From positions 70,351 through 131,623 of the forward strand of contig NZ_LWBU01000369.1 in the NCBI RefSeq assembly GCF_001646665.1: DNA of 61,273 bases, in the 5' to 3' direction. The translations under genes were made by a program, and so were the position numbers. The DNA comes from Streptomyces noursei (GTDB taxonomy: Bacteria; Actinomycetota; Actinomycetes; Streptomycetales; Streptomycetaceae). Shown piece by piece: positions 24,601 through 32,576 of the stretch (positions are counted from its first letter, which is position 1; every line of letters starts with the position of its first letter). Below the pieces are notes generated by a model, which worked only from the letters and a program-made list of their open reading frames with translations, did not search any database and had not been told where the DNA came from.

Positions 24601-26061
24601 ATGACCCTGGACGACCCCAGCCGCACCGGGACCCCCGCCGCCGGGCCGCAGGAACCCGGTGGTGTCCTCGACCGCGACCACCGCGCGCTCAGCGTCGGCA
24701 TCGTCTCCGTCGTGATGCTCATCGCCTTCGAGGCGATGGCCGTCGGTACGGCGATGCCGGTCGCCGCACGGGAGTTGCACGGCGTCCCGCTGTACGCGTT
24801 CGGCTTCTCCGCGTACTTCACCACCAGCCTCTTCGCCATGGTGCTGTCCGGCCAGTGGTCCGACCGCGCCGGGCCCCTGGCGCCGGTCACCACCGGTATC
24901 GCCGCCTTCGGGGCGGGGCTGCTGCTGTCGGGGACGGCGGGGGCGATGTGGCTGTTCGTCCTCGGGCGGGCCGTGCAGGGGCTCGGCGGGGGCATGGTGA
25001 TCGTGGCGCTGTACGTGGTCGTCAGCCGGGCCTACGAGGAGCGGCTGCGGCCCGCGATCATGGCGGCGTTCGCCGCCGGCTGGGTCGTCCCCTCGATCGT
25101 CGGGCCCCTCGCCGCCGGGACGGTGACCGAGCGGCTGGGGTGGCGGTGGGTGTTCGTCGGCATCCCCGTCCTGATCGTCCTGCCGCTGGCCCTCGCGCTG
25201 CCCGCGATACGCCGGACGGCGTCCGGGCCGGCCGACCCGGGGGAGCCCAGGCCGCCGTTCGACGGGCGGCGCATCCGGCTGGCGCTGGGCATCTCGCTCG
25301 GCGCGGGCCTGCTCCAGTACGCCGGCCAGGACCTCCGGTGGGCGTCGCTGGTCCCGGCGGCGGCCGGCGCGGCGCTGCTCGTGCCCGCCGCGCTGGGGCT
25401 GCTGCCGCGCGGCACCTACCGGGCGGCGCGGGGGCTGCCGTCGGTGGTGCTGCTGCGGGGGCTGGCGGCAGGGGCGTTCATCTCCGCCGAGTCGTTCGTA
25501 CCGCTGATGCTGGTCACCGAGCGGGGACTGAGCCCGACCCTGGCCGGGCTGTCGCTGGCGGTGGGCGGTGCGACGTGGGCGCTGGGCTCGTACCTCCAGT
25601 CGCGGCCGCGCGTGGAACCGTACCGGGAGCGGCTGATGGTCCTCGGGATGCTGCTGGTCGCCGGGGCCGTCGCGGCCGCGCCGGGCGTGCTGCTCCCGGC
25701 CGTACCGGTGTGGACCGTGGGCGTGGCGTGGGGCGTGGGCTGCCTCGGCATGGGCATGGTGATCGCCTCGACGAGCGTCCTGCTGCTCCAGCTGTCGGCG
25801 CCGGGGGAGGCGGGGACGAACTCGGCGGCCCTCCAGATCTCGGACGGGCTCTCCAACGCGGTGCTCCTCACGCTGGGCGGTGCCGCCTTCGCCGCGCTGG
25901 GCGGCGGGTCGGCGGCCGGCCACGCCGCGGCCGGACCGGCCGCCGCGGGCGGCTCGCACCCGGCGGCCTTCGCCGCGGTGTTCCTGCCGATGGCGGCGGT
26001 GGCGCTGGTGGGGGCGTGGGTGGCGACGCGGCTGGGCAAGCCTGCCGCCGGCAAGAAGTAG
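24601..26061 (+). CDS. MFS transporter (DHA-type drug/metabolite exporter)
   Basis: A 486-aa major facilitator with at least 12 membrane segments. It begins DRDHRALSVGIVSVVMLIAFE and carries a motif-A-like loop GQWSDRAGPLAPV and a GRAVQGLGGGMVIVALY segment typical of multidrug and metabolite exporters. The C-terminus is Ala/Gly-rich. Substrate unknown. The mRNA is probably leaderless. It stands between tRNA-Cys and a toxin-antitoxin pair, with only 35 bp to the latter. Confidence 0.88.
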   Translation: MTLDDPSRTGTPAAGPQEPGGVLDRDHRALSVGIVSVVMLIAFEAMAVGTAMPVAARELHGVPLYAFGFSAYFTTSLFAMVLSGQWSDRAGPLAPVTTGIAAFGAGLLLSGTAGAMWLFVLGRAVQGLGGGMVIVALYVVVSRAYEERLRPAIMAAFAAGWVVPSIVGPLAAGTVTERLGWRWVFVGIPVLIVLPLALALPAIRRTASGPADPGEPRPPFDGRRIRLALGISLGAGLLQYAGQDLRWASLVPAAAGAALLVPAALGLLPRGTYRAARGLPSVVLLRGLAAGAFISAESFVPLMLVTERGLSPTLAGLSLAVGGATWALGSYLQSRPRVEPYRERLMVLGMLLVAGAVAAAPGVLLPAVPVWTVGVAWGVGCLGMGMVIASTSVLLLQLSAPGEAGTNSAALQISDGLSNAVLLTLGGAAFAALGGGSAAGHAAAGPAAAGGSHPAAFAAVFLPMAAVALVGAWVATRLGKPAAGKK

Positions 26062-26097
26062 TACCAGAATGACCCCATACGTGGTACCGTTCTGGTA
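26062..26097. promoter_or_regulatory. Palindromic operator/promoter of the RHH-Doc module
   Basis: TACCAGAA (26062-26069) and TTCTGGTA (26090-26097) form a perfect 8-bp inverted repeat around GTGGTACC. A -10 TACCGT (26085-26090) ends 6 nt before the antitoxin ATG 26097. Binding of the ribbon-helix-helix protein here would block transcription, the usual autoregulation of such modules. Confidence 0.6.
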
Positions 26098-26297
26098 TGG
26101 CTATGAATCTCCGTCTCCGTGACGACCAGGCCGACGCACTCAAGCAGCGTGCCGAGCAGGAGGGCGCCAGCATGCACGCCATAGTCCTGCGGGCGATCGA
26201 CGACTACCTGGCGCGTACCGCCCAGGAGGCCATCGTGCGCAAGACGGCCAAGGACCAGGCGGCCAAGTGGCATGAGCTCATGGAGAGGCTCAAGTGA
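26097..26297 (+). CDS. Ribbon-helix-helix antitoxin
   Basis: A 66-aa protein with a short beta strand MNLRLRDDQADALKQRAEQE followed by a helix-rich ASMHAIVLRAIDDYLART, the Arc/CopG-like DNA-binding arrangement. The C-terminal helix AKDQAAKWHELMERLK would neutralise the toxin. The start may be ATG 26097 (within the operator, leaderless) or ATG 26103. The stop overlaps the toxin start (GTGA), so both are cotranslated. Confidence 0.85.
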   Translation: MAMNLRLRDDQADALKQRAEQEGASMHAIVLRAIDDYLARTAQEAIVRKTAKDQAAKWHELMERLK

Positions 26298-26674
26298 CGT
26301 TCCTCTACCTGTCCTCCGAGGACGTCCTGGTCATCGCCGAGTACGCGGTCGATGACCAGGTCGTCGTCGTGCGGGACGCGGGGCTCCTCGAATCCGCGGT
26401 GCACCGGCCCGCGGCGGCCATGTTCGGCGAGGAGGCGTACCCCGACCTGGTGGACAAGGCGGCCGCGCTCCTGCAGTCGCTCGCCGTCAATCACCCGCTC
26501 GTCGACGGGAACAAGCGCACCGCGTGGCTGTCCTGTGTCACGTTCCTGGCCATGAACGGTGTGGAACTGCGTCCGGACATCGACGCCGCCGAGCGGCTCG
26601 TCATCGCCGTTGCCACGGGCGAGGCGGACGAAGTGAAGGTCATCGCCCAGGGCCTGCGCGATCTGGTCGTGTGA
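26294..26674 (+). CDS. Doc-family (Fic fold) toxin
   Basis: A 126-aa Doc toxin with the motif H67-PLVDGNKRT (to Thr76), the Fic/Doc active site HPxxDGNKRT. Doc proteins phosphorylate elongation factor Tu and stop translation; Fic relatives attach AMP. The partner is a ribbon-helix-helix protein rather than the Phd fold of phage P1, a common combination in actinobacteria. Start GTG 26294 overlaps the antitoxin stop. Its residues look intact. A short GC hairpin follows the stop. Confidence 0.9.
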   Translation: MTFLYLSSEDVLVIAEYAVDDQVVVVRDAGLLESAVHRPAAAMFGEEAYPDLVDKAAALLQSLAVNHPLVDGNKRTAWLSCVTFLAMNGVELRPDIDAAERLVIAVATGEADEVKVIAQGLRDLVV

Positions 26675-26700
26675 CGCCGGTCTCAACCGCGGCCGGTCCC

Positions 26701-26718
26701 GCCCGGTGCGGACCGGGC
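26701..26718. terminator. Short hairpin after doc gene
   Basis: GCCCGGT-gcgg-ACCGGGC (26701-26718), extended by flanking GC-rich complementarity; 26 bp after the stop and upstream of the helicase promoter TAGGGT (26736-26741). Confidence 0.4.
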
Positions 26719-26785
26719 GCGGCCGGCGGCACCGGTAGGGTGGCCCGGTTGTCGTACGTACCGCCGAGAGACCGAGTCGGAGACC

Positions 26786-28570
26786 GTGACCACTACCGCC
26801 TCCCATCACCTCTCACCCGCCTTCCCCGGCCGCGCCCCGTGGGGCACCGCCAACAAGCTGCGCGCCTGGCAGCAGGCCGCGATGGAGAAGTACGTCCAGG
26901 AACAGCCGCGCGACTTCCTCGCCGTCGCGACACCCGGCGCCGGCAAGACCACCTTCGCCCTGACGCTCGCGTCCTGGCTGCTGCACCACCACGTGGTGCA
27001 GCAGATCACCGTCGTCGCGCCCACCGAGCACCTGAAGAAGCAGTGGGCCGCCGCCGCCGCGCGGATAGGGATCAAGCTCGACCCGGACTACAGCGCCGGG
27101 CCGCTGAGCAAGGAGTACCACGGGGTCGCGGTCACCTACGCCGGCGTCGGCGTGCGGCCGATGCTGCACCGCAACCGCAGCGAGCAGCGCAAGACGCTCG
27201 TCATCCTCGACGAGATCCACCACGCCGGTGACTCCAAGTCCTGGGGCGAGGCCTGCCTGGAGGCCTTCGAGCCGGCGACACGTCGCCTGGCGCTCACCGG
27301 TACGCCGTTCCGGTCCGACACCAACCCGATCCCCTTCGTCACGTACGAGGAGGGCAACGACGGCATCCGGCGGTCCTCCGCCGACTACACGTACGGATAC
27401 GGCAACGCGCTCGGCGACGGCGTCGTCCGCCCGGTCATCTTCCTGAGCTACAGCGGCAACATGCGCTGGCGCACCAAGGCCGGCGACGAGGTCGCGGCCA
27501 AGCTGGGCGAGCCGATGACCAAGGACGCGATCTCGCAGGCCTGGCGCACCGCGCTCGACCCGCGCGGCGACTGGATGCCCAACGTGCTCCGCGCCGCCGA
27601 CCAGCGGCTCACCGAGGTCAGGAAGGGCATCCCGGACGCGGGCGGCCTGGTCATCGCCTCCGACCAGGACTCGGCGCGCGCCTACGCCAAGCTCATCCGG
27701 GAGATCACCGGCACCAGGGCGACCGTCGTGCTCTCCGACGACGCGGGCGCGTCCAAGCGGATCGACGAGTTCAGCGAGGGTGACGACCGCTGGATGGTCG
27801 CCGTCCGCATGGTGTCGGAGGGCGTCGACGTGCCGCGCCTGGCGGTCGGCGTCTACGCGACCACGATCTCGACGCCGCTGTTCTTCGCGCAGGCCGTGGG
27901 CCGTTTCGTGCGTTCCCGCAGGCGCGGCGAGACCGCGTCCGTGTTCCTTCCCACCATCCCGACCCTGCTGACCTTCGCGAACGAGATGGAGGTCGAGCGC
28001 GACCACGCCCTCGACAAGCCCAAGAAGGAGGGCGAGGAGGACCCGTACGCCGAGTCCGAGAAGGAGATGGACGAGGCGAACAAGGAGCAGGACGAGGACA
28101 CCGGCGAGCAGGACATGCTGCCCTTCGAGGCGCTGGAGTCCGACGCCGTCTTCGACCGGGTCCTCTACGACGGGGCCGAGTTCGGCATGCAGGCCCACCC
28201 GGGCAGCGAGGAGGAGCAGGACTACCTCGGCATCCCCGGGCTGCTGGAGCCCGACCAGGTGCAGCTGCTGCTCCGCAAGCGCCAGGCGCGGCAGATCGCG
28301 CACAGCAGGCAGAAGCCCGCCGAGGAGGCGGACCTGCTGGAGCTGCCGGCCGAGCGGCGGCCCGTCGTCTCGCACAAGGAGCTGCTGGAGCTGCGCAAGC
28401 AGCTCAACACGATGGTCGGCGCGTACGTCCACCAGAGCGGCAAGCCGCACGGCGTCATCCACACCGAGCTGCGCCGGGTGTGCGGCGGCCCGCCGAGCGC
28501 GGAGGCCACGGCGGGCCAGATCCGCGAACGGATCAAGAAGGTGCAGGAGTGGGCCACCCGGATGCGCTGA
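26786..28570 (+). CDS. SF2 DEAD/DEAH-type helicase
   Basis: A 594-aa superfamily-2 ATPase. Walker A TPGAGKTT lies at about 49-56, DEIH in LVILDEIHHAG, motif III-like TGTPFRSDT, and the helicase C domain ends with VGRFVRSRRRGE. A highly charged acidic insertion (EEDPYAESEKEMDEANKEQD) lies between the helicase core and a C-terminal region of about 130 residues unlike RecQ or UvrB. It resembles the actinobacterial DEAD-box helicases related to type III restriction or RadD-like ATPases; substrate unknown. GTG 26786 has GGAG upstream, and a -10 TAGGGT at 26736 gives a short leader. Confidence 0.85.
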   Translation: MTTTASHHLSPAFPGRAPWGTANKLRAWQQAAMEKYVQEQPRDFLAVATPGAGKTTFALTLASWLLHHHVVQQITVVAPTEHLKKQWAAAAARIGIKLDPDYSAGPLSKEYHGVAVTYAGVGVRPMLHRNRSEQRKTLVILDEIHHAGDSKSWGEACLEAFEPATRRLALTGTPFRSDTNPIPFVTYEEGNDGIRRSSADYTYGYGNALGDGVVRPVIFLSYSGNMRWRTKAGDEVAAKLGEPMTKDAISQAWRTALDPRGDWMPNVLRAADQRLTEVRKGIPDAGGLVIASDQDSARAYAKLIREITGTRATVVLSDDAGASKRIDEFSEGDDRWMVAVRMVSEGVDVPRLAVGVYATTISTPLFFAQAVGRFVRSRRRGETASVFLPTIPTLLTFANEMEVERDHALDKPKKEGEEDPYAESEKEMDEANKEQDEDTGEQDMLPFEALESDAVFDRVLYDGAEFGMQAHPGSEEEQDYLGIPGLLEPDQVQLLLRKRQARQIAHSRQKPAEEADLLELPAERRPVVSHKELLELRKQLNTMVGAYVHQSGKPHGVIHTELRRVCGGPPSAEATAGQIRERIKKVQEWATRMR

Positions 28571-28666
28571 GCGGAAACCGCCGGTCCGCCCCGCGCCACA
28601 GGGGTGCATAACGGGGCGAAGTCTCCGTACCGAAAACGCTTGCGCCCGGATTCTGGACGAGGCCTT

Positions 28667-28677
28667 CCGCTGAGCGG
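28667..28677. promoter_or_regulatory. Palindrome CCGCT-g-AGCGG upstream of the IclR gene
   Basis: An 11-bp palindrome within TTCCGCTGAGCGGAG, about 176 bp before the IclR start. It is in a position where IclR-type proteins often autoregulate, but no link is proven. Confidence 0.3.
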
Positions 28678-28852
28678 AGCGGGTCGCTACTGTCCCGGCA
28701 ATCGCAATGCAACGCCCCGTGGCAGCGCCGCCGCGGAGCGCAGCCGGTGTGCCATGGCCTGCCGGCGGCCTCTCCGTGCGTCGCCGATGGGACCGGTGGC
28801 GCGTCCGCCCTTGAGAGTGTCCGCCGTCACTCACTCCGAAGGAGAGGGCGTC

Positions 28853-29494
28853 GTGACCGCGGAGACATCCCAGACGCTCGACCGAGGACTGCGCGTCCTC
28901 AAGCTGCTCGCCGACACCGACCACGGGCTGACCGTCACCGAGTTGTCCAACAAACTCGGGGTCAACCGGACCGTGGTCTACCGTCTGCTCGCCACCCTCG
29001 AACAGCACGCCCTGGTCCGCCGCGACCTGGGCGGCCGCGCCCGCGTCGGCCTCGGCGTGCTGCGGCTCGGCCGCCAGGTGCACCCGCTGGTGCGGGAGGC
29101 CGCACTGCCCGCCCTGCGGTCGCTGGCCGAGGACATCGGCGCCACCGCCCACCTGACCCTCGTCGACGGGGCGGAGGCGCTCGCCGTCGCGGTCGTCGAG
29201 CCGACCTGGACGGACTACCACGTGGCCTACCGGGCCGGCTTCCGTCACCCGCTGGACCGGGGTGCGGCCGGCCGCGCGATACTCGCCGCCCGGCAGGGCG
29301 CGCTGAGCGAGCCGGGCTACACGCTGACGCACGGCGAGCTGGAGGCCGGCGCGAGCGGCGCGGCGGCCCCGCTGCTGGGCGTGACGGGCGTCGAGGGCAG
29401 CGTGGGCGTGGTCATGCTGGCGGACGCCGTACCGGAACGGGTCGGCCCCCGCGTGGTCGACGCCGCCCGCGAGGTCGCCGACGCCCTGCGCTGA
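28853..29494 (+). CDS. IclR-family transcription regulator
   Basis: A 213-aa protein. The N-terminal winged helix spans about residues 8-65 (TLDRGLRVLKLLADTDHGLT, VTELSNKLGVNRTVVYRLL); the effector-binding IclR domain follows. It is somewhat shorter than the usual 240-260 aa, mainly at the C-terminus. AGGAGAGG 5-12 nt upstream supports GTG 28853. No metabolic genes are adjacent, so the effector cannot be inferred. The preceding 282 bp contain a palindrome. Confidence 0.88.
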   Translation: MTAETSQTLDRGLRVLKLLADTDHGLTVTELSNKLGVNRTVVYRLLATLEQHALVRRDLGGRARVGLGVLRLGRQVHPLVREAALPALRSLAEDIGATAHLTLVDGAEALAVAVVEPTWTDYHVAYRAGFRHPLDRGAAGRAILAARQGALSEPGYTLTHGELEAGASGAAAPLLGVTGVEGSVGVVMLADAVPERVGPRVVDAAREVADALR

Positions 29495-29683
29495 CGCCCG
29501 CGGCACCGCGCCGCCCCCGCGGCGCCCCGCCCTGCCTGCGCCGCACTCGCCGCAACCGCCCCGCGGCCTCCGCCGCGACCCGCCGCCCCCCGCCTCCGCC
29601 GCGACCGCCACGCCGCGGCCCCGCCCACCGCGCCCCGCCCGCCGCGCCGCACCCGCCCCGGCACGGGGCCGGCGGGCGGCGGA

Positions 29684-29695
29684 TAGATTGGCACC
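29684..29695 (+). promoter_or_regulatory. -10 box of a leaderless protease transcript
   Basis: TAGATT (29684-29689) ends 6 nt before GTG 29696, with no ribosome site in between. The preceding 200 bp are an extremely C-rich plus strand without any gene. Confidence 0.4.
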
Positions 29696-30484
29696 GTGCT
29701 CTCCCGTCTCACGCGCCCCCGCGCCCTCGCCCTGTGCGCCCTGCCCGTCGTCGGCCTGTTCGTGGCCGCGGCGGTCGCGCCGCTGCCGTTCACCCTCGCG
29801 CAGCCGGGGTCGACCAGTGACGTCCTGGGGAAGCACAGGGGCCGGCAGGTCATCACCGTCTCCGGCACCCCCGTGCGGGCGACGGAGGGCAAGCTGCTGA
29901 TGACGACCATCGTCGCCACCGGCCCGCGCACCGACGTCGACCTCGGGGACGTCGTGGACAGCTGGTTCCGGGGCGACCGGGCCGTGCTGCCGCACGGTTC
30001 CGTCTACCCGCCGGGCAAGTCCGACGCCGAGATCGAGAAGCGCAACATCGGCCAGATGCGCGAGTCGCAGAACACCGCGGTCGAGGCCGCCCTCGGCTAC
30101 CTCGGCAAGAGCCCCGAGCAGGTGAAGGTCGACCTCGAACTCGCCGACGTCGGCGGGCCCAGCGCCGGGCTGTTCTTCGCGCTCGGGATCGTCGACAAGA
30201 TCCAGGGCGACGGCGCGGGCGGCGACCTCACCGGTGGCCGCACCGTCGCCGGGACCGGCACGGTCGAGGCCGACGGCACGGTCGGCGCCGTGGGCGGGGT
30301 GTCCCTCAAGACGCAGGCCGCCCACCGCGACGGCGCGTCGGTCTTCCTCGTACCGAAGGACGAGTGCGGGGACGCCCAGGCCGAGAAGCCGGAGGGCCTG
30401 CGGCTCGTCCCCGTCACCTCGCTCCAGGACGCGGTGTCGTCGCTGCGCGCTCTGGAGCGGGGGAAGAAGGTCCCGAGCTGCTGA
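29696..30484 (+). CDS. Membrane-anchored Lon-like serine protease (S16 family), no PDZ domain
   Basis: A 262-aa protein: N-terminal membrane anchor (ALALCALPVVGLFVAAAVAP) followed by an extracytoplasmic domain. The C-terminal part is a Lon proteolytic domain with catalytic Ser156 in GGPSAGLFFALG and Lys205 in GGVSLKTQAA. The nearest known relatives are YlbL/SdrC-type proteases, which are about 340 aa and carry a PDZ domain. Here the segment between anchor and catalytic domain is too short for a complete PDZ. There is no ATPase domain. The last 71 bp overlap the convergent MFS gene. Substrate unknown. Confidence 0.85.
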   Translation: MLSRLTRPRALALCALPVVGLFVAAAVAPLPFTLAQPGSTSDVLGKHRGRQVITVSGTPVRATEGKLLMTTIVATGPRTDVDLGDVVDSWFRGDRAVLPHGSVYPPGKSDAEIEKRNIGQMRESQNTAVEAALGYLGKSPEQVKVDLELADVGGPSAGLFFALGIVDKIQGDGAGGDLTGGRTVAGTGTVEADGTVGAVGGVSLKTQAAHRDGASVFLVPKDECGDAQAEKPEGLRLVPVTSLQDAVSSLRALERGKKVPSC

Positions 30485-31727
30485 CCGCGGAGGCGGCCGG
30501 ACGGTCCATCTCCCGCCAGCAGGGGAACACCGCCGGCGCCAGCGTCACCACGAAGTACAGGGCGCCCACCGCCAGCAGCGTCGGGGCCAGACCGGCCTGC
30601 TCGACCAGGAAGCCCGCGCCCACCGCGCCCAGCGGCATGGCCATCAGCGCCCCGGCCGTCGTCACCCCCGCCACCCGGCTGCGGAGGGCGTCCGGGACCC
30701 GCTCGTACAGCACGGTCGTGAGGATCGGGTTGAGCGTTCCCGAGCCCACTCCGCCGACCGCCGCGGTCACCACCAGCGGCCACACGCCGTCCGTCGCCGC
30801 CGCCGTGACGAACGGGGGCGCCCCGCTGAGCAGGGACGCGACCGTGAACACCGTCCGGCGCCGGAAGCGGTGCCCCACCGCCCCGTACAGCAGGGCGCCC
30901 AGCAGCGCGCTCCCGCCCCACACCGCCGAGATCAGGCCGATCGCGGCCGCGCCGCCCAGGGCGCGCTGGGCGTGCACCGGCAGGAGCACCGCGCTCCAGC
31001 CCTGGCTCAGGCCGTTGGTGGCCATCACCATCAGCGTGATGCCCAGCAGCAGCCGGGAGCGCAGCAGGAAGGCGTACCCCTCGCGCAGCTCGGCCCGGTA
31101 GCGGCGCGGGGAGACCGGGGCGCCGTCCCGCTGCGGCTCGGCGGCCTTCACCCCCCGGACGCCGCCGAGGACCAGTAGCGCGGAGAGGCCGAAGGACGCG
31201 GCGTCCAGCACCAGCACGGTCTCCGCGCCCACCAGGGCGATCAGGACGCCCGCGAGGGCCGCACCCGTCATCCGCGCCCCGCGCGACACCGCGTCGAAGA
31301 GGCTGGCCGCCCGCGCGAGGGTGGTGCCGGCCCGTTCCGCGAGGTCCGGGACGAGGACGTGCCGGGCCGTTTCGCCGGGTGCGTGGAACAGCCCGGTGAC
31401 GCCCATCAGGGTGCACAGCAGCCAGAAGTCGAGCCGGCCCGCGTGGTGCAGCAGCGGGATCGTGCCGAGGGCGAGGGCGCAGACCAGGTCCGAGACGACG
31501 CTGACGCGCCGGCGGCCGATCCGGTCGATGACCGGCCCGCCGGCGAGCGCCGAGACGACGACCGGCAGGGTGGCGCAGAAGGCGACGAGCCCCGCCTTGC
31601 CGGGGCTGCCGGTGGTCTGGAGGGCGAACCAGGGGACTCCGATGAGGGTCAGGGCGTTGCCGCTGATCGATATCGCGTTGGCCGCCAGCACGGTGGCGAG
31701 CGGCCGGCGGTCCGGGGCCCCGGTCAT
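30414..31727 (-). CDS. MFS transporter (exporter type)
   Basis: A 437-aa twelve-helix facilitator starting LATVLAANAISISGNALTL, with loop GGPVIDRIGRRRVSVVSDL and a Pro/Ser-rich C-terminal tail. The N-terminal half resembles efflux proteins of the MFS_3/enterobactin-exporter type. Its ATG (31727) overlaps the stop of a 59-aa cistron, which follows an ArsR-type regulator gene, so regulator, minicistron and transporter form one unit on the minus strand. The 3' end overlaps the protease gene by 71 bp. Substrate unknown. Confidence 0.88.
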   Translation of the reverse strand: MTGAPDRRPLATVLAANAISISGNALTLIGVPWFALQTTGSPGKAGLVAFCATLPVVVSALAGGPVIDRIGRRRVSVVSDLVCALALGTIPLLHHAGRLDFWLLCTLMGVTGLFHAPGETARHVLVPDLAERAGTTLARAASLFDAVSRGARMTGAALAGVLIALVGAETVLVLDAASFGLSALLVLGGVRGVKAAEPQRDGAPVSPRRYRAELREGYAFLLRSRLLLGITLMVMATNGLSQGWSAVLLPVHAQRALGGAAAIGLISAVWGGSALLGALLYGAVGHRFRRRTVFTVASLLSGAPPFVTAAATDGVWPLVVTAAVGGVGSGTLNPILTTVLYERVPDALRSRVAGVTTAGALMAMPLGAVGAGFLVEQAGLAPTLLAVGALYFVVTLAPAVFPCWREMDRPAASAVSSSGPSSPAPERAATTPRPGAR

Positions 31728-31903
31728 GCGGCCGGGGCGGTACGGGGCGGGGGAGCGACGGCCAGCCGCAGACCCAGCTCGACGAGCGTCCAGCCCAGGC
31801 GGGCGCGGACGGGGCGGTGGCGGGCGGCGGGCCGCCGGGGTGCCCGGTCCCTTAAGTCGGCGGCGCGCAGGGCGTGCAGGCTCAGGTGTATGTCGGGGTG
31901 CAT
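31724..31903 (-). CDS. Small basic protein between ArsR regulator and MFS exporter
   Basis: A 59-aa protein starting MHPDIHLSLHALRAADLRDR and ending with a helix RLGWTLVELGLRLAVA. Arg-rich and probably amphipathic. Its start is 5 bp after the regulator stop and its stop overlaps the MFS start (ATGA), which argues for real coupled translation. Similar short proteins are seen in Streptomyces beside MFS genes; the function is not known. Confidence 0.7.
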   Translation of the reverse strand: MHPDIHLSLHALRAADLRDRAPRRPAARHRPVRARLGWTLVELGLRLAVAPPPRTAPAA

Positions 31904-31908
31904 GGCGG

Positions 31909-32511
31909 TCAGCGGTCCTTCCGGTCGTCGGCCTGCGGGAACGCGTGCAGGTGGAGGCGTACCTTGGCGGCGTCGTCGTCCGGCTCGACGTCGCGGTAGC
32001 CGTTGATGAGTTCGTGGAGCTTCTCGCCCAGCTCGCGGACCTGACGGGGGCCGAGGCGCAGGGTGAAGTCGCTCAGGTCCGCGTTCTTGGCCCACTCGGC
32101 CGGCCAGTCGCGCATCGTGCCGATCCAGGTGGACAGTTCCTGGCCGTGGATGGTGGCGATCTCGTGCATGAACACGTTGACCGCGCCGCGCGTCTCGGCG
32201 TCCTCCTCGTCGAAGAGCGACGCGTCCCAGGAGGTGCCCTGGTGCACGGCCTGCCACCAGCGTTCGCGCCCCTTGCCGCGCTCGGGGGCGTCCTCGACGA
32301 AGCCGTACGAGGCGAGTTGCCGCAGGTGGTAGCTGGTGGCTCCGCTCGACTCGCCGAGCCGTTCGGCCAGTTGGGAGGCGGTCGCGGGGCCGTGATGGCG
32401 CAGGGTGCTGAGCAGCCGGATGCGCAGCGGGTGGGCGAGGCCCCGCAGCGAGCGCGGGTCGAGCTGCCGGATGGGCGGGGTGCCGGGGGCGGTGCTGTCG
32501 GGCTCGGGCAT
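31909..32511 (-). CDS. ArsR-like winged-helix regulator
   Basis: A 200-aa regulator. The helix-turn-helix spans about residues 15-80 (LRGLAHPLRIRLLSTLRHHG, TASQLAERLGESSGATSYHL). A C-terminal domain of about 110 residues has no metal-binding Cys pattern. This larger type (helix-turn-helix plus unknown sensor) often controls adjacent exporters. The start ATG 32511 lies 6 nt after a perfect -10 TAGGGT, so the mRNA is likely leaderless, and the promoter is embedded in an elaborate operator, consistent with autorepression. Confidence 0.88.
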   Translation of the reverse strand: MPEPDSTAPGTPPIRQLDPRSLRGLAHPLRIRLLSTLRHHGPATASQLAERLGESSGATSYHLRQLASYGFVEDAPERGKGRERWWQAVHQGTSWDASLFDEEDAETRGAVNVFMHEIATIHGQELSTWIGTMRDWPAEWAKNADLSDFTLRLGPRQVRELGEKLHELINGYRDVEPDDDAAKVRLHLHAFPQADDRKDR

Positions 32512-32517
32512 GCCCCC

Positions 32518-32563
32518 ACCCTAGAGTTGCAAAGGAAGCGTTGCAAGCACTTCTTTGCAACTC
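32518..32563 (-). promoter_or_regulatory. Promoter inside a three-box TTGCAA operator
   Basis: On the minus strand, -35 TTGCAA (32546-32541), a 17-nt spacer and -10 TAGGGT (32523-32518). TTGCAA recurs at 32527, 32541 and 32555, exactly 14 bp apart. The outer two lie in a perfect 11-bp inverted repeat (32524-32534 with 32553-32563) that encloses the -35 box. Confidence 0.75.
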
Positions 32564-32576
32564 GCGGAGGCTGTGG

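Noticed and set aside
26813..30325. A 1170-codon minus-strand frame across the helicase, IclR and protease genes
   Set aside because: Composition is low-complexity Arg/Gly/His and it lies opposite clear genes with motifs.
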